DNA from: Algoriphagus ornithinivorans
GTDB taxonomy: Bacteria; Bacteroidota; Bacteroidia; Cytophagales; Cyclobacteriaceae
Reading direction: 5' to 3'
Assembly: GCF_900115305.1 (NCBI RefSeq)
Contig: NZ_FOVW01000003.1
Coordinates: 248,001-312,000 of the forward strand
Length of the DNA: 64,000 nt
This document shows, one piece after another, positions 1 through 10,094 of the stretch. Made by a program: the position numbers and the translations under genes. Positions within the stretch are counted from its first letter, which is position 1. Every line of letters starts with the position of its first letter. The notes beneath the pieces were generated by a model. It had not been told where the DNA came from. It ran no database searches and saw nothing but the letters and a program-made list of their open reading frames with translations.

Positions 1-2346
1 AAATTTGACGGACAGTCTTTCACATCTTATTACCCTTCCCAAGGACTCGCTGGGGAAATAGTTTTTAGTATTCTGGAGGATAGGTCAGGAAAAATATGGA
101 TAGGCACTGCTGGGGATGGCCTGAGTATTCTGGACGATAAAAAATTCACTAATTATTCGGTGGATCAAGGGTTACCCTCCAATGAAGTTTATGCCTTGGT
201 GGAAACACAAGACGGATCTATCTGGATAGGGACTGATAATGGAATTTTAAAATATCAGGAAGGAGAACTCCTTCACTTTACTTCAGAACATGGAATGGCC
301 GGAGATGGAATTATCAGCATCCTGGAAGATCGGGAGGGGATTCTCTGGATAGGTACATTTGACGGAGGCCTGAGCCGATTTGATGGAGAAACTTTCATCA
401 ACTTTACCACTAATCAAGGCTTGATCGATAATGGAGTGAATCGCATTAAAGAAGACCAAGACGGAAATCTGTGGATAGGCACCACTTCTGGATTCAGTTT
501 TTTAAGTAAAACAAAGAAAGAAAGCATTGCTAGTTGGGACCCATCAAAAGGGGCGCTTTTTCAATCTTATAACAGTCAAGATGGACTTCCTGACAACAAT
601 GTTCTTCAAATCGTGGATCTTCCCGGGAACAAGATGGCAATTGGCACCAATCAGGGAATTTCCATCTTCGACTTTTTCCCGGATTCAGTGGATGCTATCC
701 AAAATCTGCAGATTTATAATTCGGATAATGGATACCCGGTCAAAGATTTGACTGATGGGCAAAATGCCATGTTTTTAGATTCCAAGGGTATTCTCTGGGC
801 AGGGACAGGAAGCGTCAAAACAGGACTGGCGAGAATTGACCTAGAAAAAATTTCCAGAAATGATTCCAAACCCAAGCTACTTATCAAACAAATAAGGCTC
901 AATGAAGAAGTTATCTCTTGGGAAACCTTGGCACCGAGCAAAATTTCTAATCAAGCGGCCAAAACCACCGAGGAATTACTGACCTTCAAAAAAATCCTCA
1001 ATACGGAAGAAGAAAGTGATCTACAGGAACGCTTCAAGGGAATTACCTTTGATAAAGTCAGTGAATTTTTCCCGGTTCCTATCAACCTCACACTTCCTTA
1101 CAAACACAACCATCTCAATATTGAATACGGGACCAATGAATTGTCCAGACCATTCTTGATAGAGTATCAATACATTCTGGAAGGCTATGATGAGGATTGG
1201 AGTCCGGTACTTAAAAGGACATCCGCTACCTTTGGTAATATTCAGGAGGGAGATTACACTTTTAAAGTTCGAGCAAGATACTCAGGACCCGCAATTGAAG
1301 AAGGGGCTGATTGGACCGAAGCGACCTTATATTCTTTCACCGTTTTGCCCCCTTGGTATAGAAGCTGGTGGGCCTATTTGGGCTATGCAGCTCTTTTCCT
1401 TTCACTCCTTTATCCTATCAATATTTACCAAAGGAATAGGGTTCTGAAGGCAGAGAGAGAAAAGGCCAAGGAAAGGGAACTCGAGCATGCCAAAGAAATT
1501 GAAAAAGCTTACGAAGATTTAGCTTCTGCACATGAAAATTTAAAGGCTACCCAATCCCAACTGATACAGGCTGAAAAAATGGCTTCCTTGGGTGAGTTGA
1601 CAGCTGGAATTGCTCATGAAATTCAAAACCCACTGAATTTTGTAAAAAACTTTTCTGAAGTAAGTCATGAACTTATGGACGAGATGAATCAGGAGATTCA
1701 TGAAGGAAAATTTGATTCTGCCAGAATATTGGCGGGAGATATCAAAGAAAATCTGGACAGAATTGCCACTCATAGCATGAGAGCGGATGCGATTGTCAAA
1801 GCAATGCTTCAACACAGCAAAGCCAGCGTTGGCAATAAAGAACTCGCAGATCTCAATGCTATCTGCGATGAATCCCTGCGACTGAGCTATCACGGGGTCA
1901 GGGCTAAAGAAAAAGACTTTAGCGCCGAATATAAAACAGAGTTAGCTTCCAATATTCCGGAAGTAGAAGTAATCCGTCAGGAAGTTGGAAGGGCATTGAT
2001 CAATATGTGCAACAATGCCTTTCATGCTGTCCATGAAAAGTCTCAAAAAACAAAGTCTGAAAACTATAAACCTGAAGTAAAGATTGCCACCAAGAAAACA
2101 GATAAGGGAGTGGAGATTATTCTTTCCGATAACGGGATGGGTATTCCAGAGGATGTGATTGGAAAAATATTTCAGCCTTTCTTCACTACCAAACCTACAG
2201 GGCAAGGAACAGGCTTGGGACTCTCTTTGAGCTATGATATTATCAAGTCTTACCAAGGTGAAATCAGTGTAAAAAGTAAAACCGGTGAGAATTCAGGGAC
2301 AGTTTTTACTATCTTTCTACCTACTAAACCAAAATCCAAATCATAA
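1..2346 (+). CDS. Hybrid sensor: Reg_prop propeller histidine kinase (5' truncated)
   Basis: Membrane sensor histidine kinase whose start lies before the window: the frame is open from base 1, so an apparent GTG start at 160 is internal. The visible N-terminal third carries repeated WIGT-type two-component regulator propeller (Reg_prop) blades, here probably a periplasmic sensor, then a Y_Y_Y-type beta domain, one membrane segment near visible residues 456-475, a charged coiled coil, and a HisKA domain with phospho-acceptor His in GIAHEIQNP (visible residue 539). The HATPase part has the N box (NMCNNAFHA), G1 (DNGMGIP) and G2 (GTGLGLS). There is no C-terminal receiver or DNA-binding domain, unlike classical Bacteroides hybrid two-component proteins, so signal must pass to a separate receiver. 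It is followed after 22 nt by a second kinase with a near-identical HisKA region. Identification is firm; the ligand is unknown. Confidence 0.92.
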   Translation, partial: KFDGQSFTSYYPSQGLAGEIVFSILEDRSGKIWIGTAGDGLSILDDKKFTNYSVDQGLPSNEVYALVETQDGSIWIGTDNGILKYQEGELLHFTSEHGMAGDGIISILEDREGILWIGTFDGGLSRFDGETFINFTTNQGLIDNGVNRIKEDQDGNLWIGTTSGFSFLSKTKKESIASWDPSKGALFQSYNSQDGLPDNNVLQIVDLPGNKMAIGTNQGISIFDFFPDSVDAIQNLQIYNSDNGYPVKDLTDGQNAMFLDSKGILWAGTGSVKTGLARIDLEKISRNDSKPKLLIKQIRLNEEVISWETLAPSKISNQAAKTTEELLTFKKILNTEEESDLQERFKGITFDKVSEFFPVPINLTLPYKHNHLNIEYGTNELSRPFLIEYQYILEGYDEDWSPVLKRTSATFGNIQEGDYTFKVRARYSGPAIEEGADWTEATLYSFTVLPPWYRSWWAYLGYAALFLSLLYPINIYQRNRVLKAEREKAKERELEHAKEIEKAYEDLASAHENLKATQSQLIQAEKMASLGELTAGIAHEIQNPLNFVKNFSEVSHELMDEMNQEIHEGKFDSARILAGDIKENLDRIATHSMRADAIVKAMLQHSKASVGNKELADLNAICDESLRLSYHGVRAKEKDFSAEYKTELASNIPEVEVIRQEVGRALINMCNNAFHAVHEKSQKTKSENYKPEVKIATKKTDKGVEIILSDNGMGIPEDVIGKIFQPFFTTKPTGQGTGLGLSLSYDIIKSYQGEISVKSKTGENSGTVFTIFLPTKPKSKS

Positions 2347-2368
2347 ATTTTACCCAAACTAGCCTACT

Positions 2369-3730
2369 ATGGTTTTAGGAATAATTTCTTTGATTTTGTT
2401 ATACTATCTCAAGCAACCTATGGGCTTGATCACGGTATCTGCAGAATGGAAACGAATTTTCAACGGTGGAATGGTCGCAGCAGCAGCTATTATTGGAATT
2501 GCTGCCGTTAAGATCCCCTTAATCAGTGGGCTTGCCACTATTTTATCTTTTGTTCTGGCAGCTATTATTGTCGTGGTGACACTTAAGAACCCTGAGCTTC
2601 ACCATCGCAAAGGAATGATATACGCCTGGCTTCCTATCATGGCTGTTAATGTGCTGGGAGAATCCATTGAACTTATCAATAAATCATTTTATACCAAGTG
2701 GGAGAATTACTTTGAAGTAGCTGAACTTTTTGCCTTTATCTGGGCTATTGCCATGTGGATTAATAATTCCAAACAAAGAAAAGCCCTGGAACAGGAAAAG
2801 CTAAAGGCTCTAGCAAGAGAGAAAGAATTTAAAATAACTGAAAGTCTCAAGAATCAATTAGAGAGACAAGTTGAACAAAGAACCAAGGAGCTGACTGAGC
2901 AAAAAAATGAATTGGAAAATACCTTATCTGAGCTAAGAGCAGCACAAAACCAATTGATCCATGCAGAGAAGATGGCCTCCTTAGGAGAATTGACGGCAGG
3001 GATTGCTCATGAGATTCAAAACCCGCTAAACTTTGTCAATAATTTTTCAGATGTCAGCACAGAGTTGTTGACCGAACTAAAGGAGGAATTGCAAGCCGGG
3101 AAAACTGAAGATGCTATGGAAATTTTGGAAGATGTGATCCAAAACCTTAACAAAATCCATCACCATGGCAAAAGGGCTGATTCCATCGTGAAAGGAATGC
3201 TACAACATAGCAGAAGTAATACCGGTCAAAAAGAGCCCACAGATATCAATGCATTAGCAGATGAATATTTAAGGCTTTCCTATCATGGATTAAGGGCAAG
3301 GGATAAAAGTTTCACGGCTGATTTTAAATTAAATCTAGACCCTGAAGCCGGAATCCTTCAGGTAGTTCCCGGAGATTTGGGCAGAGTATTTCTCAACCTG
3401 ATCAACAATGCCTTTTACGCTGCTGACGAAAAGAAAAAAGAATTGAATGCCAAAGGTGAGAAAGACTTTATGCCTACCGTCACCGTCAACACCAAGAAGA
3501 TCAGTACAGGTGTTGAAATCCAAATCTCAGATAATGGAAAAGGTATACCCGCTGAAATTAAAGAGAAAATTTTCCAGCCTTTTTTTACTACAAAGCCAAC
3601 TGGAAAAGGTACAGGTTTAGGGCTTTCTATGAGCTATGATATAGTCACCAAAGGACATGGTGGTGAAATAGAAGTAGATAGCAAACCTGGTGAATACACT
3701 GTTTTCACAATCAAATTACCGAAATCATGA
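2369..3730 (+). CDS. Membrane sensor histidine kinase
   Basis: A 453-residue histidine kinase. The first ~135 residues are hydrophobic with several predicted membrane segments and no obvious extracellular domain, followed by a long Glu/Lys/Gln coiled coil. The HisKA His is H214 in GIAHEIQNP, and the ATPase domain shows [16 protein letters not shown] and GTGLGLS. The catalytic half is very like that of the preceding gene, which suggests a tandem duplication in which the propeller sensor was lost or exchanged. It lies 22 nt after that gene and 112 nt before a lone receiver, so all four genes to 5288 probably form one signalling unit. The start at 2369 is the first ATG after the upstream stop; the hydrophobic stretch begins almost at once, which fits. 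Confidence 0.9.
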   Translation: MVLGIISLILLYYLKQPMGLITVSAEWKRIFNGGMVAAAAIIGIAAVKIPLISGLATILSFVLAAIIVVVTLKNPELHHRKGMIYAWLPIMAVNVLGESIELINKSFYTKWENYFEVAELFAFIWAIAMWINNSKQRKALEQEKLKALAREKEFKITESLKNQLERQVEQRTKELTEQKNELENTLSELRAAQNQLIHAEKMASLGELTAGIAHEIQNPLNFVNNFSDVSTELLTELKEELQAGKTEDAMEILEDVIQNLNKIHHHGKRADSIVKGMLQHSRSNTGQKEPTDINALADEYLRLSYHGLRARDKSFTADFKLNLDPEAGILQVVPGDLGRVFLNLINNAFYAADEKKKELNAKGEKDFMPTVTVNTKKISTGVEIQISDNGKGIPAEIKEKIFQPFFTTKPTGKGTGLGLSMSYDIVTKGHGGEIEVDSKPGEYTVFTIKLPKS

Positions 3731-3842
3731 AAACAGGAATAATCAAAATATCTAGGTCCGAATGTTTTTCTGGAAAAGCCAATTGCAATTTTCAAGAATT
3801 CCAGACCCTAAGTCACAACCCTAACAATCAATCCATAATCAG

Positions 3843-4232
3843 ATGAAAAGCAAAATTTTAATAGTTGATGATGAAAAAGATGTGGAAATGCTATTTCGTC
3901 AAAAGTTCAGAAAAGAGATCAAAAGTGGAAGCTTAGAGCTTTGCTTTGCTTTTTCAGGTGATGAAGCTTTGACAGTTTTAGACAGCGAGCATCCGCCTCA
4001 GGTAGTTTATGTTTTTTCAGATATCAATATGCCGGGTATGAGCGGATTGGAGCTTTTGGAAAAAATCAAAAATAGATTTCCCCAGATCAATGTCAGTATG
4101 ATTTCGGCTTACGGGGACAGTCAAAATTATGAAAAAGCAATGAACTCAGGTGCAAAGGAGTTTTTTACCAAACCCATTGATTTTGATTCCCTCAAGAAAG
4201 AAATTGGAGCTTTGATGTCAGAAAAAAACTAA
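3843..4232 (+). CDS. Single-domain response regulator (receiver only)
   Basis: A 129-residue CheY-like receiver with no output domain. Acidic pocket residues are in the N-terminal VDDEKD stretch, the phospho-acceptor is D60 in SDINMPGMSG, the conserved Ser is in MISAYGDS and the Lys in FFTKPID. It ends 6 nt before the next gene, whose receiver is clearly related. It probably takes phosphate from one or both upstream kinases, acting as an intermediate or as a competing sink for the receiver-cyclase. An unusual feature is the extra basic/acidic stretch (KFRKEIKSGS) after helix 1, shared with the next protein, which suggests both belong to the same signalling family. Confidence 0.9.
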   Translation: MKSKILIVDDEKDVEMLFRQKFRKEIKSGSLELCFAFSGDEALTVLDSEHPPQVVYVFSDINMPGMSGLELLEKIKNRFPQINVSMISAYGDSQNYEKAMNSGAKEFFTKPIDFDSLKKEIGALMSEKN

Positions 4233-4238
4233 CAACCC

Positions 4239-5288
4239 ATGGTCAAAATTTTGGTAGTAGATGATGAAGCGGATTTGGAAATTCTGATCAAACAGAAATT
4301 CCGGAAAAGAATCCGTGAAGGTGAGTTCGATTTTCAGTTTGCACTTAACGGCAGAATAGCCTTGGAAATCATTGAAGAAAATCCGGATATTGATTTGATC
4401 CTGAGCGATATCAATATGCCTGAGATGGACGGTCTGACCCTGCTTTCCAAAGTCAAAGAAAAAAACTCACTGCTTAAAACCGTCATTATCTCGGCTTATG
4501 GCGATATGGAAAATATCCGGACAGCCATGAATTTGGGAGCTTTTGACTTCATTACCAAACCCGTAGATTTCCGTGATTTGGAAATCACTCTTGATAAGAC
4601 TATTCAGTACAGAAACCAAATCAAATCCACCCTTAAAGCCCTCCGTGAAAACAATATTCTCAAAATGTATGTGGATGAAACGGTGTTGAACTTCATGGGT
4701 AATAAGGAGCTGGAATCAAGCTTGATGGAAAATGAGACCATCGATGCATCAGTGGCCTTTATTGACTTGGTAGCTTTTACAAAAATCTCTGAAAACGAAG
4801 AGCCCAACGTAGTTGTGGGGCTACTAAACGAATATTTTGACCTGATGGTCAAAGAGATTATCGAGGAGAAAGGAAGTGTGGACAAGTTTATCGGTGATGC
4901 AATTATGGCAGTTTTTCAGGGGGAGAATCACTTCGAAAGAGCCATCAAGGTTGCACTTTCCATCCGGGAAAAAATGGCTCAAATCCCGATTTTTTCAGAA
5001 GAGACAAATTTCAAACCTGAAGTATCCATCGGAATCAATTCCGGTGAGATGGTCTCAGGAAATATAGGTTCCCGTTCTTTGAAAAGATTAGATTATACAG
5101 TCATTGGAGATACGGTGAACGTAGCCGCCAGATTACAGACTGCGGCTAATCCGGGCCAAATTTTAGTCTTGGAAAAATGCGTCGATCAAATTAAAGATAG
5201 CTTTACTTTTTCTACCATTGGGGAAATGAAACTTAAAAATAAAGCTCATCCTGTCAAGGTTTTGCAGGTTGACCATATCAACAATTAG
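4239..5288 (+). CDS. Response regulator with class III adenylate cyclase output
   Basis: 349 residues: receiver domain (about 1-125, phospho-acceptor D57 in SDINMPEMDG), helical linker, then a class III nucleotide cyclase domain (about 168-345). Visible catalytic residues are metal-binding D176 (FIDLVAFT) and D220 (FIGDAIM), purine-selecting K216 and T287 (the Lys/Thr pair seen in many bacterial adenylate cyclases), and transition-state N294 and R298 (VNVAAR). All are present, so an active ATP-to-cAMP cyclase is likely. It lies 6 nt after a lone receiver and downstream of two histidine kinases, suggesting phosphorylation-controlled cAMP synthesis. No cAMP receptor is encoded in the window. 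Guanylate specificity is less likely given K216. Confidence 0.9.
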   Translation: MVKILVVDDEADLEILIKQKFRKRIREGEFDFQFALNGRIALEIIEENPDIDLILSDINMPEMDGLTLLSKVKEKNSLLKTVIISAYGDMENIRTAMNLGAFDFITKPVDFRDLEITLDKTIQYRNQIKSTLKALRENNILKMYVDETVLNFMGNKELESSLMENETIDASVAFIDLVAFTKISENEEPNVVVGLLNEYFDLMVKEIIEEKGSVDKFIGDAIMAVFQGENHFERAIKVALSIREKMAQIPIFSEETNFKPEVSIGINSGEMVSGNIGSRSLKRLDYTVIGDTVNVAARLQTAANPGQILVLEKCVDQIKDSFTFSTIGEMKLKNKAHPVKVLQVDHINN

Positions 5289-5362
5289 TCTTACCTGCTT
5301 AATCTCAACATAAATCTTAATCAATCCCTACAGAATTTAGTCTTTGTCCAATTTATAATCAA

Positions 5363-8300
5363 ATGAAAAAACTTACCCAACCTGCACTATTGGTGGCATT
5401 AGGAGCCACCATGTCTATGGCAGCTATGGTTCCCGGTGGCAGGGAAAACCCAAAATCACTGGTGAATCACACCATCTCACAAGACAGTACCCAAAAAGAC
5501 TCCCTAGATTATCCAAAATTCAAGGACCTGCCCCTCAAGCCTGAGCGGGAAGTAAAATTTACTGCGAAAGAAGGAACCTGGATAAGTTTGGATGTCAGTC
5601 CTGATGGCAAAACAATCGCTTTTGACCTGATGGGAGACATATACACGATCCCAATTGAAGGAGGAAAGGCAAGCCCAATTACTACAGGAATTGCCTATGA
5701 GACTCATCCCCGATTCTCACCTGATGGAGAAAAAATCTTATTCACTTCTGACCGAGCCGGAAATGATAATCTCTGGTATATCGATATGGTCAAGAAAGAT
5801 ACGGTTCAGGTCACCAAAGATAAAAATGGAGATGTCCCCGGAGCTGCCTGGACACCGGATGGCAAATATATCATCGTGAGTAAAGGTCGACGCATCCAAA
5901 AGCTATGGATGTACCATGTAGATGGAGGCGGAGGAATTCAGCTCAATGAAAACCCTTCCTCGATGAAAACCATTGATCCTGTGGTAAGTCCAGATGGAAA
6001 AAAAGTCTATTTCTCACATAGAACAGGCGCTTGGAATTACAATGCCATGCTTCCACAATATCAGGTTGGACATTATGATTTTGAGGAAGGAAAAATAACC
6101 AACATCACCAGCCGTTATGGTTCGGCCTTCACTCCGACCTTATCCAAAGACGGAAAGTGGATGGTTTATGGATCCAGGTGGCAGGACAAAACCGGTTTGG
6201 TACTAAGAGACCTCAATACAGGAGATGAAAAATGGTTAGCCTATCCTGTGCAGCGGGATGAGCAGGAGTCCATCGCACCTCAGGGAGTATTGCCTGCTAT
6301 GGCGTTCACTCCGGATAGCAAATTTATCATCGCTTCCTATGGAGGTAAAATATGGAAATTGGCTGTGGATGGCAGTCCGGCTGTAGAGATCCCGTTTGAA
6401 GCAGATGTGAAATTGGCAATGGGTCCAAGGCTCTATTTCAATTATGAAATCAAAGACACCACCGCTAAACTGGCTACACAAATCAGAGATGCAGTTCCTT
6501 CACCGGATGGCAAAAAACTGGCTTTCACGGCACTCAATAGACTGTATGTGATGGACTACCCGAATGGGGAACCTAAAAGAGTTACGAAAAATGAATTTAC
6601 CGAAGCCATGCCTTCATGGTCTCCAGATGGAAGCCAATTAGTATTTACCACTTGGGATGAAAAGGCAGGAGGACATCTTTATAAAGCCAGTTTCGGAAGA
6701 AATGGAGCAATAACAAAGCTTACTTCAGAAAGTGCTCTTTACATGGGACCAGTTTGGGGACCTAATAATAAAATTGTGGTATTCAAAGGCGATAAGCGTC
6801 TCATGGAGGAAGCAGAAGGACCGGGAGTTTCCGGAGCTGAATCTATTTTAGCATGGATACCGGCTTCTGGAGGTGCATTCAGAAAAATCATGGATGCCCG
6901 AAATATTGGAAATGCACATTTTACAAAAGATACTACCCGTATTTTCCTAAATGGACCTGGAGGCACGCTGATGAGTGTGAAGTGGGATGGAACGGATGAA
7001 AAAACCTATGCTAAAATATCTGGTATTACTCCTTTTGGAACAGCAGCCGGAGATCATGAGGGGCATGAGCATAATGAAGATTTCTCTTCTGTAAAATACA
7101 TAATGGGTAAGCCTTACGGCACCGCCGATGCAGTGAATTATTGCATGCTACCTGAGGGAAGTAGCGCCCGAGAACCTCAAATGCAACCTTCCAGCGCCAG
7201 TACGATTTTGATGGCTCCGGAAGGTGATTTGGCACTGGCTCAAATCAACAACAATGTATATGTGGTAACAATACCAAAGGCTGGGAAAACTCCAACCATC
7301 AACGTGGGAAGTCCTGAATCAGCCAATTTCCCTGCACGTCAACTTACCGAGATCGGTGGAGAATGGCCAGCTTGGGAAGCCAATGGGAAAAAAGTGCATT
7401 GGTCTTTAGGAAACGGACATTGGGTATATGACATAACTCGGGCAGAGTTTATTGAAGACTCTGTAAAAACAGCCAAAAAGCTGAAGAAACTAGCTGATGC
7501 TGATAGTGTGGCTAGCTTGAAAGCTAAAGGAGAAGATGCGGTTAAGTTAGCAGATTCTCTGGCGAAAGCTGAAAAGAAAAGGATAGACTCCTTATTCAAA
7601 GCAGACAAAGAATTGGCCAAAGCAGATAGCATCCACAAGGCTAAGCTCAAAGAAAAAGAAGAGTATAAGCCTGCAGAGCATCAGGTAAAAGTATATTTCG
7701 CAAAGGATATTCCAAAAGGAACAATTCTTCTTCAAAATGCAAGAATCATCACCATGAAAGATGAGGAAGTCATCGAGAATGGAGATATCCTGATTGAAAA
7801 CAATCGAATCAAGGCAGTCGGAAAAACAGGAACCCTCAACGCGGGGAATGCGAAAGTCATAGATGCAACAGGTAAGACCATCACTCCGGGATTTATTGAC
7901 ACCCATGCTCACATGTGGCCAACCTGGAATCTTCACAAAAATACCGTTTGGATCTATGCCGCAAATCTAGCTTATGGCGTGACCACAACTAGAGATCCGC
8001 AGACGGCTACGACTGACGTCTTAACCTATGGTGACATGGTGGAAGCAGGAATGATTCCAGGTCCTCGGGTTTATTCTACAGGCCCTGGAGTAGGATTTTG
8101 GATGTATAATCTAAAATCTCTGGATCAAACCAAAAATGTACTGAAGCAATACAGCAAGTATTATAATACCCAGTACATCAAAATGTATTTGGTTGGAAAT
8201 AGACAGCACAGACAGTGGGTAATCATGGCAGCTAAAGATCAAAAGCTAATGCCTACCACAGAGGGCGGTTTGGACTACAAACTGAATATGACCCAATTAT

Positions 8301-8983
8301 TCGACGGATATCCAGGACATGAGCACTCAATCCCTGTATACCCACTTTACTCAGATGTGATACAGACTATTGCTGAAAGTAAAATGGCAGTAACTCCTAC
8401 CCTTTTGGTAGCATATGGCGGACCTTGGGCTGAAAATTATTATTACACCACAGAAAGTCCACTACATGACCCTAAACTGAACAGATTCACTCCATATAAT
8501 GAGCTGAATTCCAAGGCAAGAAGAAGAGTTGGCGGACTGGGTGGTTGGTTTGCTCCAGAAGACCACGTATTTGAAAAACATGCCGAAGGAATCAACGAGC
8601 TGGTAAAGCGAGGAGGACTGGCAGGTGTAGGATCTCACGGTCAGCTACAAGGCTTGGGCTATCATTGGGAGCTATGGTCAGTAGCCAGCGGAGGAATGAG
8701 CAGCATTGATGCTTTGAAAACTGCCACTATTCTGGGAGCTGAAGCTTTAGGTTTAGACAAAGACCTGGGAAGTATCGAGACTGGAAAATTGGCGGATTTG
8801 GTAATCATGGAATCCAATCCATTGGAGAATATCAGGAATACCAATACCATCACACATGTGGTCAAAGATGGCAGATTGTATGATGGCAACACCTTGGATG
8901 AAATTTATCCCAATCCACGAAAATTGGATGTAAGCTCTTGGACCAAGGAGGCTCCAAAAGTGACCACCAGTTTGAAAAATTAA
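5363..8983 (+). CDS. Exported PD40 propeller-amidohydrolase fusion
   Basis: A 1206-residue exported protein. After a signal-like N-terminus (MKKLTQPALL...) come TolB/PD40 beta-propeller repeats (SPDGK motifs through about residue 690), then a roughly 75-residue Ala/Lys/Asp-rich stretch (about 697-770) that should be helical, then an amidohydrolase domain. That domain has the metal HxH motif at H848/H850 (DTHAHMW) and the C-terminal signature GKLADLVIMESNPL. This propeller-plus-amidohydrolase arrangement is widespread in Bacteroidota and related to imidazolonepropionase/prolidase-like hydrolases; substrates are mostly unknown. It stands alone, 74 nt after the cyclase gene, with a strong terminator after it. 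Hydrolysis of an amide or peptide-like substrate in the periplasm is inferred only. Confidence 0.85.
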   Translation: MKKLTQPALLVALGATMSMAAMVPGGRENPKSLVNHTISQDSTQKDSLDYPKFKDLPLKPEREVKFTAKEGTWISLDVSPDGKTIAFDLMGDIYTIPIEGGKASPITTGIAYETHPRFSPDGEKILFTSDRAGNDNLWYIDMVKKDTVQVTKDKNGDVPGAAWTPDGKYIIVSKGRRIQKLWMYHVDGGGGIQLNENPSSMKTIDPVVSPDGKKVYFSHRTGAWNYNAMLPQYQVGHYDFEEGKITNITSRYGSAFTPTLSKDGKWMVYGSRWQDKTGLVLRDLNTGDEKWLAYPVQRDEQESIAPQGVLPAMAFTPDSKFIIASYGGKIWKLAVDGSPAVEIPFEADVKLAMGPRLYFNYEIKDTTAKLATQIRDAVPSPDGKKLAFTALNRLYVMDYPNGEPKRVTKNEFTEAMPSWSPDGSQLVFTTWDEKAGGHLYKASFGRNGAITKLTSESALYMGPVWGPNNKIVVFKGDKRLMEEAEGPGVSGAESILAWIPASGGAFRKIMDARNIGNAHFTKDTTRIFLNGPGGTLMSVKWDGTDEKTYAKISGITPFGTAAGDHEGHEHNEDFSSVKYIMGKPYGTADAVNYCMLPEGSSAREPQMQPSSASTILMAPEGDLALAQINNNVYVVTIPKAGKTPTINVGSPESANFPARQLTEIGGEWPAWEANGKKVHWSLGNGHWVYDITRAEFIEDSVKTAKKLKKLADADSVASLKAKGEDAVKLADSLAKAEKKRIDSLFKADKELAKADSIHKAKLKEKEEYKPAEHQVKVYFAKDIPKGTILLQNARIITMKDEEVIENGDILIENNRIKAVGKTGTLNAGNAKVIDATGKTITPGFIDTHAHMWPTWNLHKNTVWIYAANLAYGVTTTRDPQTATTDVLTYGDMVEAGMIPGPRVYSTGPGVGFWMYNLKSLDQTKNVLKQYSKYYNTQYIKMYLVGNRQHRQWVIMAAKDQKLMPTTEGGLDYKLNMTQLFDGYPGHEHSIPVYPLYSDVIQTIAESKMAVTPTLLVAYGGPWAENYYYTTESPLHDPKLNRFTPYNELNSKARRRVGGLGGWFAPEDHVFEKHAEGINELVKRGGLAGVGSHGQLQGLGYHWELWSVASGGMSSIDALKTATILGAEALGLDKDLGSIETGKLADLVIMESNPLENIRNTNTITHVVKDGRLYDGNTLDEIYPNPRKLDVSSWTKEAPKVTTSLKN

Positions 8984-9000
8984 GCAGAATTTGAGGAGGA

Positions 9001-9035
9001 AACAGCCAAGAATTGTCTTGGCTGTTCCTTTTTTT
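9001..9035 (+). terminator. Rho-independent terminator
   Basis: An 11-bp perfect stem (AACAGCCAAGA / TCTTGGCTGTT), ATTG loop, then CC and a run of seven T, starting 17 nt after the amidohydrolase stop codon. Confidence 0.9.
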
Positions 9036-9197
9036 AAGGAAAGTCTAATTTTTTTGAGCCAAAAGTGAAATAATTACTCTTTGTTCTTGGCAAACTACTA
9101 AATTTTTATTTCCTTAAATTAGGATTCAGAACCCTTACTATAAACTAAAAGCTAGCGCTTAGCTGCAAAAAATGATTTTTTACCCTATGCTACCAGA

Positions 9198-10094
9198 ATG
9201 AAAGAATCGTCAGCCAAATCGATTGATTGGAAAACTATATTCTCCCCCCACTCTTTAGTGTACTCAATTTGTGGTGTAGCTCTTGCAGCGATTGCATTAG
9301 AGGCTTTCATGCTTCCCAATAAATTTTTGGATGGAGGAGTAACCGGTATAGCCATCTTGGTCAATTTGGGGTTTGGAATCAATTTAAACCTGCTTTTAGT
9401 AGTTATCAACCTTCCTTTCTTATACATGGCCTGGAAGATGATAGGAAAGACATTTGCCATTCAGTCAGGATTTTCGGTCTTCCTTTTGGTTCTGGTTTTA
9501 CATTTCATGGAAATACCTACCGTAACAGAAGACAAGGTACTGATAGCTGTTTTCGGAGGTTTTTTGATGGGTACAGGAATAGGGCTAATTATTCGAGGCG
9601 GAGGCTTAATTGATGGCTTTGAAGTCATCACAGAGTACTTCCATAAAAACTCTGCCCTGACTGCCAGTGAGATAACTGTTTTTCTAAATAGTCTGATTAT
9701 GCTCTCCGCTGCGTATGTTTTTGGCATAGAACCTGCAATGTATTCTATACTGACCTATTTTACCGCAATAAAGACTACTGACTACATTGTAGAGGGCTTT
9801 GAGGAGTACACCGCTTTGACAATTATTTCGAAAGAACACGAATTGGTCAAAGAATTGATAGTCAAAGACTTTAAAAAAGCAATTTCGGTATATAAAGGGG
9901 AAAGGGGCTATCTCCCTGAAACCTTTCATATTAAGCACCCTTGCGATATTATCATGACCGTAGTAACCCGTCTGGAAGTACATAGAATCAAATTAGCTAT
10001 TCAGGAAATCGATCCTAAGGCCTTTTTCTATGTCCAAACTATCAAAGAAGTAAAAGGCGGAGTCATTAAAAAAGTAGGAAAAAAGCATGTATGA
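9198..10094 (+). CDS. YitT family membrane protein
   Basis: 298 residues matching the YitT family: an N-terminal membrane region of about five or six segments (DUF161-type, residues about 20-205, with glycine-rich FLDGGVTGIA and GLIIRGGGLIDGFE stretches) and a soluble C-terminal DUF2179 domain (about 225-290, ending in FFYVQTIKEVKGG). The biochemical role of the family is not settled; transport is often suggested. Its stop overlaps the start of the HD-domain gene by 4 nt, so the two are probably co-translated. The 214-nt gap upstream contains the previous terminator and an A+T-rich region; no clear -7 motif was found. Confidence 0.87.
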   Translation: MKESSAKSIDWKTIFSPHSLVYSICGVALAAIALEAFMLPNKFLDGGVTGIAILVNLGFGINLNLLLVVINLPFLYMAWKMIGKTFAIQSGFSVFLLVLVLHFMEIPTVTEDKVLIAVFGGFLMGTGIGLIIRGGGLIDGFEVITEYFHKNSALTASEITVFLNSLIMLSAAYVFGIEPAMYSILTYFTAIKTTDYIVEGFEEYTALTIISKEHELVKELIVKDFKKAISVYKGERGYLPETFHIKHPCDIIMTVVTRLEVHRIKLAIQEIDPKAFFYVQTIKEVKGGVIKKVGKKHV

